From assembly GCA_022036555.1 (NCBI GenBank), contig CM039139.1:17115377-17179376 (forward strand): a stretch of 64,000 nt of DNA. Direction: 5' to 3'. The translations under genes and the position numbers were made by a program. Positions 23,591-34,187 of this stretch are shown one piece after another. The DNA is from Microstegium vimineum. Its lineage: Eukaryota > Streptophyta > Magnoliopsida > Poales > Poaceae. Positions within the stretch are counted from its first letter, which is position 1. Each line of letters starts with the position of its first letter. Under the pieces are notes generated by a model. It searched no databases. It was not told the DNA's origin and saw nothing but the letters and a program-made list of their open reading frames with translations.

Positions 23591-24493
23591 CTATAGATGC
23601 AAATCTAAGCTCACACCCTCGGCTGCAGTGGTGGCTGGCTGCTCACAAACAAATTGACCTCGTTGTGGAGATAGCAGCAAAGAGGAAGAAGAGGAGGGCG
23701 ACGCCAAAAGAGAAGCCGAGGCCCTCGGATCGTCTCCGCGGAACACGGACGACGACGAAGAGAGCGCAACTGGCCGGCGGTCTCCACCCGGCGGCATGCT
23801 CGTGCTCCCGTGCCCAGCAGGCGGCCCCCTCCAGAGCCCAGTGGCCAGGGGGTTCCCGTTGATCGGCTGGGCGATGGACCCGATCCCGCCGTAGAACTGC
23901 GGGCCGATGGCGACGGCACCGGCGCCTGGAGCCCTCATTGTTGGCCACGAGGGGTACAATGTCGCCACCGTGGGGCCTGCCACGCCGAAGCGATGCTTCG
24001 GGTAGCCGAGGAGGTGGTGGTGGTGCGCGCCGCCAGCAGCCGCCGCCGCAGCGGCCATTGCCGACTGCATCTGCACCCGCTTCGCGTGCTGCCGCTCGCG
24101 TTTATGCGCGTTCTGGTGGCCTCCGAGCGCCTGCGACGTCGGGAAGTTCCTGCAGCAGTAGTGGCACTCGAACTTGCGGCTGCTGTCGGTGGTGGCAGCT
24201 GTGACGACGGTGGTGGTGGTGCCGCCACTGCTGCTTTGCGCGGTGGAAGCGGCGGCGGCGGGGGTCGTAGTAGCGGCCGCGGCCGTGGTGGCGGTGGCCT
24301 CTTTGGCCTTTCTCTCTGGCGGTGAATGTGGGACGTCGATGCCGAAGATGCGGATGCCGGAGTTGGGGCTTTCACGGGGCGGGGCGGAGCGCAGGAACGG
24401 CAGCTCAGAGAAGGACGCGACGTTGCTGAAGTCATGAGTGTCCCGATAGCTCGCGCCGCCGCCGTCACTGCCTTCGCCGCCGCCGCTGCCCAT
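23591..24493 (-). CDS. Single C2H2 zinc-finger transcription factor with EAR motif (GIS/ZFP8-like)
   Basis: A 300-residue protein from ATG at 24493 (MGSGGGEGSDGGG) to TAG at 23591. It has one plant-type C2H2 finger at about residues 107-130 (ECHYCCRNF ... QALGGHQNAHKRERQ) and ends with LDLHL, an EAR repression motif of the LxLxL type. Low-complexity Ala/Ser/His/Gly stretches surround the finger. The QALGGH signature plus the following KRERQHAK is typical of the GIS/GIS2/ZFP5/ZFP6/ZFP8 group, nuclear repressor-type regulators linked in Arabidopsis to trichome and hormone responses. The role in this grass is unknown. The frame stays open upstream to 25246, but that part looks like 5' leader; the protein start used here matches family architecture. 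No intron. Confidence 0.88.
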   Translation of the reverse strand: MGSGGGEGSDGGGASYRDTHDFSNVASFSELPFLRSAPPRESPNSGIRIFGIDVPHSPPERKAKEATATTAAAATTTPAAAASTAQSSSGGTTTTVVTAATTDSSRKFECHYCCRNFPTSQALGGHQNAHKRERQHAKRVQMQSAMAAAAAAAGGAHHHHLLGYPKHRFGVAGPTVATLYPSWPTMRAPGAGAVAIGPQFYGGIGSIAQPINGNPLATGLWRGPPAGHGSTSMPPGGDRRPVALSSSSSVFRGDDPRASASLLASPSSSSSLLLSPQRGQFVCEQPATTAAEGVSLDLHL

Positions 24494-25255
24494 GCAGCCA
24501 GCCAGGTACGGTGGAGCGACTGAGCGGGAGGCGAGGGAGCAGCTATAGCTAGCTAGGTACAGAATTTTTTTCTCGTGTGCCTCTGAGGAATAATTTGCAG
24601 TACCACCAGTACGTCCGACTGAAGAACCAAGTAACCGGCCGGCCGGCGCTGGTGTTTTGGCTAGCAATGAGAATGAGGTTGGGAAACCCCTCTCAGCAGT
24701 CAGCACCCTGCTAGCTAGGTCTTCCTTGGCGACCGATGGTGTATGTATTGGTCGAGGAACTTCTTCTAAAAAAAAACTGAGAGGAACCGAAGGAAGAGAA
24801 CTAGAGAAGCAATGGATCGGAGGAGAGAAAGGGAATAATAAGGGCAGCAGAGGGAGGAGGCCTGTGCTCGTGTTGCTCAAAGGAGTGCCAACTGCCAAAT
24901 GTATACGAGCGATAGGTTTTGCATGGGTACTGTGTGGAGCAGCCCGGGTAAGTGTCACCTTACTATATTGCTGGTTAGTTAGGAGGACGTGGGCGGTGGG
25001 CCGGGCCTGCCGAGAGGGTAGGGGTAATAAGGAGACATGGATACATCGAACATCGTCCACACGGACACGGTGGCGTTGTAGTAAATTCCTGAGAAGAGTC
25101 GGGTAACGGGTGCAGTGGGCAGGCCATAGTACACTGTCAAATACTACTGCACTCGGTGGCTTTTGAGCTCTCTGATAACAAAACAAGTACCTGTCACTGA
25201 GAGAGGAAAGGCCATCGCCTCTCTCGCTGTCTCTCTGCGTACGCACATAGACGCA

Positions 25256-25295
<40 letters not shown>

Positions 25296-25360
25296 CTTTT
25301 TCTTTGCTTTCTTCATTTCTCTGGCTTTCATGCATGTGTAAGCATCAGTGAATACGTGAC
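24494..25360 (-). other. Probable long 5' leader of the C2H2 gene
   Basis: About 860 bp between the ATG and a CTATATAG box. It contains a GA tract on the transcribed strand and several upstream ATGs/short frames. The leader length is inferred from the box position only. Confidence 0.35.
25259..25297. repeat. (CT)n/(GA)n microsatellite in the C2H2 leader
   Basis: About 16 perfect CT units followed by cctctctt. On the gene strand it is (GA)n. GA tracts in plant leaders/promoters can bind BPC/GAGA-type factors (known generally; not shown here). Confidence 0.9.
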
Positions 25361-25385
25361 AAGCTCTGAGCGTGGGCCTGTCGCG

Positions 25386-25393
25386 CTATATAG
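25386..25393 (-). promoter_or_regulatory. Candidate TATA box of the C2H2 gene
   Basis: CTATATAG (palindromic), about 890 bp upstream of the start codon, just upstream of the GA tract. Confidence 0.25.
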
Positions 25394-25399
25394 CTATAT

Positions 25400-26318
25400 G
25401 TGGGGGTGGTACTGGCTGTTTTATGGAGGCTCTTTATAGCTGTTGGCTTCTTTACATCTGGAGCTGCAGGCTTGTGTTTGGAAGTGGTCCTTGCGTATAG
25501 ATCTAGTTGTAGCCTTGTGCCCTTACTGCCTTGGCTAGGTGCGCCTGCGTGTGACTGATTTCTCTCTACCACCTCCCCTCCCCAGAAAGACTAGCCTGTG
25601 GCTTGGTCATTTCTTATCCTGTTTGTTTTTTCCCTTTTCTTAAGCCATACCCTATATGGGAACATCCTAAAATATCTCTCCCCGTTACCACAACTCAGCA
25701 TCATCAGAGAGAGCTAGCCTCCAAGCCCTCCACGCACCTAGCCAGGTTGTTAACTGAAAAACTTGCTTAACTTATGACTAGGCCTACGTATATAGGCACT
25801 CAGATCGATATATGATCACCAATGCAGCACATGTTATAACTAAGTTTTTTTGAGACCACGCCTAGATGCGTTTTTCATTAAGTAAAAAGAGTTTTGAGAA
25901 ACCGTACAGCCAAGATAACAATCAAGTTACCAAACAGACACACATGCTATGTAATCAAGAATCTTGTTATAACTAAGTTCATCATCCTATGCTTTGCTTT
26001 TCTCCCTTTGGCTATAATCAAGCTACTCAGCGCTCACTTTGTTTTTTGTCCATATGATTAAAGCGAGGCTCACCTGATGTACTACTGGACACACATGCAT
26101 GCTTTTGCAGGTGCTCGCTCTGGTTGGAGGAAGAAAGGAATGTTCGAGTTATTAACGGCCAAATATTGTCAAAGCATCCATCATGTATGCGTGTGTTGAA
26201 ACCAATACCAGATTGTTGTCGTTCGTCCTTCAATGTACAGGTAATATATACGTGGTACATATATGCATGTCTCATTATCTGAAGGAAATCACGGCGTCAC
26301 TTGCACAAAAAAAAAGTG
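25400..26318. other. Intergenic DNA, upstream of the C2H2 gene
   Basis: No coding frame or repeat was recognised. Confidence 0.4.
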
Positions 26319-26327
26319 ATAGATGAT

Positions 26328-26481
26328 CGTAGTTTTAAATCTCCCGCTAAAGCTACCGCTATAGCCTTTTGAGTCAGAATGACGCTACTTATGCTCATGT
26401 AAAATTTAGTCGCTATATATCTATTAACTACTTTAATTAGGGATATATCGCTAAATATCTTAGCCCGCTATTTAAAACATT
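26328..26481. mobile_element. hAT-type MITE
   Basis: 154 bp. Its ends are inverted (left cgtagttttaaatctcccgc, right reverse-complemented taatgttttaaatagcgggc), and it is flanked by ATAGATGAT at 26319-26327 and 26482-26490. An 8-9-bp target duplication fits the hAT superfamily. Confidence 0.65.
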
Positions 26482-26490
26482 ATAGATGAT

Positions 26491-27722
26491 ACCCAGCCCA
26501 GGCTACAACAAAATGGATCGTTGCATGGAGCGCTCACATTTTGTCCAGAATATATTATTGCTTCCATTATTCAGGGTGAGAAAGGCAGATGGCTGTTTGC
26601 CTGTTTCTCCGGCCGGCTGGCTAGCTAGTAGTCACGTTTCCTGGCGATGGGGATTCTGCCGATCTGCATGCAGCAACGTGCTTGCTGCTTGGTTGCTTGC
26701 TGCTATATATGTCGAAAGGTGTGCTTAGCTCCTCCACACAACCTTTGTTTTTATGAAGCAGAACAAACCTTTGTTGAAAGATAAACTACCATAGATACTT
26801 TTCTCATCTTGTCGACTCGTATCATATGCCTTAATTAAATTGAGGGTCGTAGCTTCCCAAGAAAAGGGAAATAGTCGGCAGCAGAGGATCATGTAGACAT
26901 GGCCCCAGAATATGATTAGTTAGTTATCAGCACTGTCACTGATGCTGCTGCTGTCGGCCAAATCATTTCACAAGCACTGTCACTACTGCTGTCACCCAAA
27001 TCAGTACGCAACCATATATGCATATCTTACTAATTTAAGGAGATAGCTTTGTACGCTGGGTAAGTGTCGCCTCGTGTCGTCTGTAATAATAACTATATTG
27101 CATTCGATGGTATATAACACATATAATCCTTCTTGTTCCTGTGGAAAATATTAAAGCTGCCCACACATCACAGGAGTTCAGAAGAAACCAGCATAGTTTT
27201 GTGCGTGTAGAAGCTCGATCTCCAGACCCAGCAGGAGGGATAATTATTCAGGAGTTTATGTACTTAAATCATGCTAGGTGCATTGTACTACTAACCAATC
27301 TCGTACTAAATGATCCGGACAGAAAGAATAGTTGCTAATTGATTGATCAAGATCGACTCGATCACTCGACCGGACTGGTGGCAAAAACATAAAAATCGTC
27401 GTGGTTGGTTACCTGTACGTCCCTGCCGTTCCCAGGGAAAATGCCACCATCCTTGTCCTCCGGAGGAACTTGCTCTTCTTGGTGGCGGGGCCATACGGAA
27501 AGAGAGAAAAATGAACCTTGTCAGTTTTTGTCCGGAGTCCAATGGCACAAGGTTAATAAAGGACTCCTGCTTGTGCAATTTGCTCATTCCTCTCTCATTT
27601 TCCTTTCGGGAAAACTGCCAACTGCTAGCTCCTCTTTCACCATATGCATGGACTATATTCATTCATGCATGTGGGCATTATGCGTAGGTACTGACTTTTT
27701 TATCTGTGGGTTCCGTATGTTC
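26491..27722. other. Intergenic DNA, no gene seen
   Basis: Short unrecognised frames only. The stretch ends at the solo-LTR target site. Confidence 0.4.
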
Positions 27723-27727
27723 CTACG

Positions 27728-28972
27728 TGTCGGGTACAAAGGTAAGGGGTACCCTAAACCATTCGATAAACTAACGCTCAACATAGCAACCATTTTTAAG
27801 ACAGGATCTGATCAGCCGCTCGAGTCCACGAAGAAAGGCCCATCACACGGAGCCCCCCCGCACCGGCCACAGCAACTAGTCGTGGGCTGGCCCATTCCTG
27901 GAAAAATAGACGGACAAGGGGTCGAACGAACGACCCCTCCGCCTCCGCCTCCGCTCCGACTGACGGACAGGGGTCGAACGAATGACCCCTCCGCCTCCGC
28001 CTCGACTCCGACTGACGGACAGGGGTCGAACGAACGACCCCCGGACAGGAAACTCGATCAGCTCACCTACTCCCGGTATGGGGTAAAGGGGATCCGATGC
28101 GCCTACCTGCCCCCGCCTAACGCCATGGGCGCCCACTACCGCGGTCAAATCCACCAACTCACCGCCCATGCCCTGGACCTCCATCAACTGTGCTGCCGCT
28201 GTAGCCACGTCGCGAGTACGGACTCCAGAGGCACCCCTCGAGCCATGAACAGGACATCCCTCGACTGTGTCTTCAGGGATACGACAGGACCACGCTGGTC
28301 TCGACCCCCCGTCGACCAGGGGGCTCGACCACTGCCTCCAACCACTCCGGTATGGGACCCGTCCCATCCGCTCCGTCCCGCTTCAGCTGTGGGACTCGCA
28401 CCCATCTTCCGAAGGTCAACCCTGCTGCACCATGCCGTGCGGTGATGCCCAGTCAGCCATCACCGCGCCCTGAACACCGGAAGGGCGGGAAGGCCATGCC
28501 GCCACAGTGATCGACGTCCCTTCGCCAGCATGGCGCCACGGACACGCCTCCCATGCCGCTACAGTTTAGGACTCTGTACTCTCCGACCTCCCCTTGGTCT
28601 ATAAAAGGGGACGCCGGGATAGAAGAAGGAAAAAAGGGGTATTGGCATTCGGACATCAGCTCTGACCCTCATACACCACACACCCGATTGCTTGATCGAC
28701 CTCTCAAGCAATCAACCGACCACTTAGGATAGCCCCGCTAACCCTAGGCCTCAGCTCATCCTGAGCACCCCCGTGTAAACCTGCTTGTACCCCCTGTATG
28801 AGTACTTCGGTGCAAGATAATACAATCCATCCTCCCCCGCTGGACGTAGGGTCTTCTGTGCCCGAACCAGGATAAATCTTGTGTTCTTCTTGCATCACGT
28901 CTGGGAGAGGGAGCACGCAATATACAAATTTACTAGCCGGTGGTCTTGACCCCCTGGGTCATAACACCGACA
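27728..28972 (+). mobile_element. Solo LTR (1245 bp)
   Basis: It starts TGTCGGGTACAAAGG, ends AACACCGACA and is flanked by perfect CTACG duplicates (27723-27727 and 28973-28977). A TATA box (CTATAAAAGGGG near 28600) and downstream polyadenylation-type sequence fit an LTR on the plus strand. There is no internal domain, so it is a solo LTR left by LTR-LTR recombination. Long open frames inside it (up to 346 codons) are incidental to its GC-rich sequence. Confidence 0.85.
27910..28045 (+). repeat. ~52-bp tandem repeat in the solo LTR U3
   Basis: About 2.5 copies of a unit beginning gacaggggtcgaacgaa and continuing with cgcctccgcc..., upstream of the LTR TATA box. It may act as an enhancer repeat. 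Confidence 0.75.
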
Positions 28973-28977
28973 CTACG

Positions 28978-30434
28978 AAAGCAGCAACTTGATCATTAAG
29001 GCATGGGGCCTATAGCATTATTATGATTTGTATTACATGCTACTTCAATAAAGAGATTATTGTGCATTCTGGTAGTTGTCTTATACGTATTACATTTACA
29101 CTATACTGAAAGTTTGTGCTTGTTAGGATTATTGTTGTCATCCCTAAATACACCATATATATCAAATTGTCAATTTGTCCCAACACCCTGAGGCAATAGA
29201 ACAGAAACAATTAATTGAAGGATTAAAAAATTTTAGAGTAATTTATTTTTCACACTGGGAGCATGCTTCCTGTAAACCCAAAATCGGGTGTAAGAAGAAT
29301 CATTGTCATTTGGGCACAAAAACATCAGGTCGTTATCAAATGTTTCCAAAAATATACATAAGCTTTGGTTGTGCTAGCTACTAGGATGCTTCCATGATGA
29401 AACCTATGTTACTGACCACTGGCCAGTGGCCAGTGCCCAAACTTTTGTGCAGGAAATTCATGATCGTGTAAGCTGTGAACGGTGGCTGCTTTTACTTGTA
29501 TGCAATGCCTGACGCGTATGCAATTATTCCTCTGATCATAGTAAAGGCTAACACTTGCTCTGCATTAATTCTGCAGTTCCCAGTTCCCATGGCGCCATCT
29601 CGTGGCTTCTGACTTGTGAGACATGGACACCAGCTAGCCTAGCTGCTCGGCCGCTCAGCAACCAAGTGAGCAACTACTCCCGACCTCTTTTAGTCTGCTA
29701 GACGATGGAACAAGGTACTTGTCTGCAGGCTCGCATCAATAGACTGTCCAATCGTGGGACCATTTGTTTTGTTAGCTTACGTGGCATATCTTCGTTCGTT
29801 CTTTATTTTTCTTTTCTTTTTTAATATACATAATAACAAGCGTATAAGCTCGCCCACAATGCTGTTAGCTACGTAGCTAGCTGATGTGGAGGTGAGAGAC
29901 AAAAATAAACATCATTATATATTATTGGACCCACACATTTATTTTTACATATCCACGTTATAATAGCTAGCTAAATAGCTAGCTGTTAGGGACGTCCTAA
30001 TGCCCCACCTCAAAGGTGATGGACTACTGATTAGGCAACTGAATGCATACCATTTCATATAAGGGAGCTTCAGCAAAATATAAATGACAAACAAGCCATT
30101 TAGAATGATTAAGGTGGTATGACACACTCTAATTTTATTGGTCTTCGGCGCATATCACTAAAGGCAGGCTAAGTGCTGTTCGTGTGATCATTGCGACGAA
30201 GCTTGGTTATAACGACGCACCCTTCACATCTCCACTCCACTTCACTGAGATGAAGCTTGGTGATAACGGCGCATAGAGATAAAGTCATGCATGTTCACTT
30301 GAACTTATTAATCATGGTATAATATTTTTCTCTTATAGCAATAACAAAATAGCTTTAGCCGGCTTATGAGTTGTAGAAACCACCATTAGCCAAGAAAGAT
30401 AGGTCGCCTAACAACACATTGGTGTTTGATCTTT
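28978..30434. other. Intergenic DNA, no gene seen
   Basis: AT-rich. A small degenerate duplication (gaagcttggt..ataacg.cgca) lies near 30200-30270. Nothing else was recognised. Confidence 0.4.
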
Positions 30435-30449
30435 TGATGAGGTTCTATT

Positions 30450-30998
30450 TTTCTCGAATACGCAAAAGATTTGCGCATCATTGTATTAAGATAGAAGAGA
30501 GTTTTTTACAATGCGCTTTTGGCGCGGCACGGGGGGTTTACAAGTATCCACGCACACAGCACCCTCCCCCCTCACTCTTTAAGCTACTACTCACGCAACA
30601 AACAACCTAACTTGGTGGCCCCGGCTTCGATCCACAGATCGACGGTGTGCCTGATGGTGGTAAGCAAGTGACCGGCCGGGTTCGCCTCGCCTCGGAAGCA
30701 GCGCGCGTTCCTCTCCTTTCAGATCTCCCAGACCACCAAAGAGAATAGTGTGTCCGCCCCTTTCCTCTTGTCGCCGTTCCTTCTACTTCTCCATCGGTCC
30801 CACCATGAGAGCAAGGATGGATCACCGACCTGCGAGGTGCTCAACCCGAGGACCGCTAGGATGGTCCACCAAATCTGTCTCGAGAAAGCGCATCCGGCAA
30901 TGATGTGGTCTATCGTCTCCGGCTCTTGGTCGCAGAGGTAGCAGTTGTCGTTCACCGGCCTCTAGATGATGTCGCTTCCTTCTGTCTGCGGCCGGCAA
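30450..30998 (-). mobile_element. 5'-truncated LINE fragment
   Basis: 549 bp. The minus strand encodes the zinc-binding region that ends plant LINE reverse transcriptases (NCYLCDQEPETIDHIIAGC...FSRQIWW), closed by a stop near 30719, then a LINE-like tail. A 15-bp target duplication TGATGAGGTTCTATT flanks it (30435-30449 and 30999-31013). The size and 5' loss are normal for LINE retrotransposition. Confidence 0.9.
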
Positions 30999-31013
30999 TG
31001 ATGAGGTTCTATT

Positions 31014-31576
31014 AGCTGGTGACGCTGAATAAAAAGCATCTCGTCTAGACTAATTAGATTTATCCTAATCTTACTCTTGAGGGAACTGGATCCTAAATCA
31101 AGGATAATACTTGTAGGACTATCTACACGGTATTGCTAATGTAGGAGTGGGATCCTCAACCTCTACTCGACAATGAGTCATTGACAACTAGATGAGTCGT
31201 ATATATATGGACTATCGAGGACAAGATACCGAGAAAGCTAAATGATGAGGAAAAAAAGGTGGCTGCACATTTTCTTCGAATTGCTATATTGAGTTTTCAG
31301 ACGATATGCTTAGATAATGCAAAGCATATTATTGTTATAGGAGTGAGTAGTTCTTATCTCACAATCCCCATTGCCTTTCATTCTAAGAGAATGTGGTCCG
31401 AGCACATGTGGACCAAAGAATCTAGTGAATCTAACGGTTGAGATGCATTGCATGTGAAGAGATAGATGATTGAGATAATCCATGTGTTCACATGGGCATG
31501 TGGCATATACTTCTTGGTCCGAGCCCTCCGATCAAGATCAAACAATTCCTCTCAACCTTCCGCATGTGCGGGTAAA
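31014..31576. other. Intergenic DNA, no gene seen
   Basis: Nothing recognised. Confidence 0.4.
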
Positions 31577-31579
31577 TAA

Positions 31580-32074
31580 GAGCAAGTATTATAAGAGGCT
31601 GCAAACTGACTAAATGATGAGGTGGAGGAGAGATGAGAGAAGAGAGAGAAGAAGCACGTTGTAAGCTTACAACCAACTTCGGCACAAGAACCAAAAAAAA
31701 TTATGAGAGAGACATATAGGGTATGCATTAATTATGAAGAAATAGCTATTATATGAGTAGGCTTAAGAAGGTTGCAAGAACTTTTACAGCCAGCAGTGGG
31801 ATATGTACTCCATACTCACAAATGTTGTCGTTTTGGAAAACGACATGGTCTCCAAAGTGTAACTTTGACTACTTATTATTTGAAAAATATTTATTAAAAT
31901 ATAATATATGTATATTTTTATGAAAGTATTTTTTAAGACAAATCTATTGATATGATTTTTACATTTTAAAACTCAACAATTTAAAAGTTATTCATAATTT
32001 ATATTCCCAATGTTTGACTAAAACCTTGTCCTAAACGACAACCTTTTTAACTACGAAGGATATTAAACTTGCTC
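31580..32074. mobile_element. Tourist-like MITE
   Basis: Ends GAGCAAGTATTATAAG and (reverse-complemented) GAGCAAGTTTAATA, flanked by TAA at 31577-31579 and 32075-32077, the 3-bp target of PIF/Harbinger-type MITEs. It is about 240 bp long once the nested Stowaway is removed. Confidence 0.65.
31808..32060. mobile_element. Stowaway-like MITE nested in the Tourist-like MITE
   Basis: 253 bp. Inverted ends (ctccatactcac...gttgtcgttttgg and reverse-complemented tccttcgtagtt...ggttgtcgtttagg). TA target copies lie at 31806-31807 and 32061-32062. Confidence 0.75.
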
Positions 32075-32609
32075 TAAAGCGACCCCTGCTACTGGCGGCT
32101 TGTCAACAGCTACCGGTTGGACCAATATTTAAGAAGCTGATAAGAAACTGACAACATTAGGTGTGCAGCTAATGTATGCATCAATGCAAACCTTCATCCA
32201 TGGACCAAACATTTAAGTAATTGATCATCGTCTGGTTTAAATAGCTTTTGCATGCAAGTACTGCATGCGTACTCCATTTCGCCAGCAATCTCTATCCCTG
32301 AATAAATCAAGTTGTTTTGAGTCAACCTTTTTATGTTCGACTAGGTTTACATAAAAAGAACATAAATATTTATAATACCAAATGAGTATATGTATATATA
32401 GTAAAATGTGTATTTAACGTACTTGTAAAATAGCCGTTAAACCCATAACGCGAACACACCACAAACGCTGACACTCTAATGTGAAGTTCAGAAAGTACGT
32501 CCCCCGGCACGCCTTCATCGACCATTTAAGAAACATGCGTATATGTCTAAGACTTGGAACCGTTTGGTCGATTAATATATATATATATGGCCAAATAACA
32601 CACTCTTAT

Positions 32610-33455
32610 CACTACTACAGCCTGCCGGGTCTGACAAAACCAACAATGATAGATCTTCACTGTCGGTTCGTGGCTGGAAAAAAGTGCAGCGTCTCTACCC
32701 TTTTATTGCCGGTTCCAGCCACGAACCGGCACTGAATTAGCTCATCATCACTGTCGGTTCGTGGCTGGAGCCGACAGTGATAACCTGGACACTTTCACTG
32801 TCGGTTTCAGCCACGAACCAGCACTGATGAGGAGCTTCACTGTCGATTCGTGGATAGAACCGACAGTGCAGTTATTTTTTTATTTTTGTAAACGACCTCA
32901 TATGGAAAAACTTTCTACATGAAAGTTGTAGATCTCGAAAGGTTATGAAACTTTGTAGTTCACAACTTTTTCATTTGAAATCATCTTGTGATCGAAAAAT
33001 ACGTTCGAATGTGTCAAATTTGAAATTCAAAATTTTGTAAACGACATCGGATGAAAAAACTTGCTACATGAAAGTTGTAGATCTCGAAAAGTTATGAAAC
33101 TTTGTAGTTTACAACGTTTTCATTTGAATTCATTTAGTGGCTCAAACAATCAATTTACACTCGGTTTAGTATAGAATGAGGTGAACTAAAAACCGAATCT
33201 AGACACAAGTGAGTCATGGGTGGAGTGGTAGAGAAGGTACCGTGCGAGGCCGAGGTCTGAGGTTCGAATCCCCTCTGGAGCGCATTCGCGATTTTACGCG
33301 AAAAAATGCGCGACTTGCGACATCCATCACTGTCGATTCGTAACGAACCGGCAGTGATGCGGATCATCAATGGCATAACCGGACAGTGATGTCATCACCT
33401 CATCACTGCCGAAGTGGTTGTGCCGGTTCAAAATCCGGCAGTGATGAGAGATTTT
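32610..33455 (+). mobile_element. CACTA element, left part (copy 1)
   Basis: Begins CACTACTACAGCC, preceded by TAT at 32607-32609. It is filled with inverted copies of cactgtcggttcgtggctgg and its complement, typical of CACTA sub-terminal repeats. No transposase; non-autonomous. It is interrupted at 33456 by a copia element with target copy ATTTT (33451-33455). The right half of this copy is absent; it survives only in copy 2. Confidence 0.85.
33212..33275 (+). other. tRNA-like sequence with Pol III A/B boxes inside the CACTA (copy 1)
   Basis: gggtggagtggtagag resembles a D-arm/A box, and ggttcgaatcc (33261-33271) is a perfect B box/T-arm core, at tRNA-like spacing. A full cloverleaf does not form, so it is not called a tRNA gene. 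A twin lies at 54787-54850. Confidence 0.5.
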
Positions 33456-33724
33456 TGTTGTAAAACACATGGACTCTATCCTAGAAGAAAAGGAAAGGAA
33501 GAATCATAATCCTAGTCCGTTTCTATGTGGGTTCTTACCAAACTCATAGGCCCTGACAGGACTATATATATGTGGGAGATTTATGTTGTAATCACCAATA
33601 TCAAGAGGAATAAAGAATAGTCTCCCTATCTTGTGTCTACTTGTTCTACTATTTTCATCTACTATGTTGACCATGAGAGACGGAGAGGGAAAGATCCGAA
33701 CCGCCGACAACGAGTTTTATAACA
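33456..33724 (+). repeat. 5' LTR of a copia element (copy 1)
   Basis: 269 bp, TGTTGTAAAAC... to ...GTTTTATAACA, followed by cgttatcagcaccac, the usual start of the interior in many plant copia elements. TATA-like tatatatatg is inside. Confidence 0.85.
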
Positions 33725-34096
33725 CGTTATCAGCACCACAAGCTCTACGTCGACATCGCCGTTGAAGTTGTCGCCGATCTTCGACATCGACGCTGACGTC
33801 CCCCGCGCGACTACTTCGACGATGTCGACATCCCCGACGTTGTTAGCGGAACGGATCTGCTAAGCACTGCATTGATATGTACCGTCGTCATCAAGCAGGC
33901 ATGCCTACGACAATGCCAAACGCCATACGCGGTATGTATCTACTAACCACTGTCCTATGCGTCATGTGAGGTAGATCAATTGACATCCGTAATAATCAAA
34001 TGTATGCTTTGGTTTGAAATAGTAGATTGGTTTTGGTCTGACAATGAAATCAGATTTATTTTCCAACCTACTTGTGTCGATCTCGATCACCGACTC

Positions 34097-34187
<91 letters not shown>

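Larger units (their letters stand above)
32114..34045 (+). repeat. Large direct repeat, copy 1
   Basis: Nearly identical to 53647-55624, including host flank, CACTA left half, copia LTR and ~320 bp of copia interior. Copy 2 has about 45 bp more inside the CACTA part. This is the shared portion of a tandem segmental duplication. Confidence 0.95.

Noticed and set aside
23591..25246. A 551-codon open frame covering the C2H2 gene and its upstream region
   Set aside because: The first 250 codons are low-complexity leader sequence without a domain. Family proteins begin near the ATG at 24493.
27405..28445. 346-codon plus-strand open frame
   Set aside because: It runs across unrelated flank and a solo LTR with tandem repeats; an open frame by GC content only.
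33212..33275. A functional tRNA gene
   Set aside because: A and B boxes are present but acceptor and anticodon stems do not form. Reported as tRNA-like only.
33155..33376. Two identical 73-codon ORFs (also 54730-54951)
   Set aside because: The identity reflects the DNA duplication; the frame lies in CACTA non-coding sequence.
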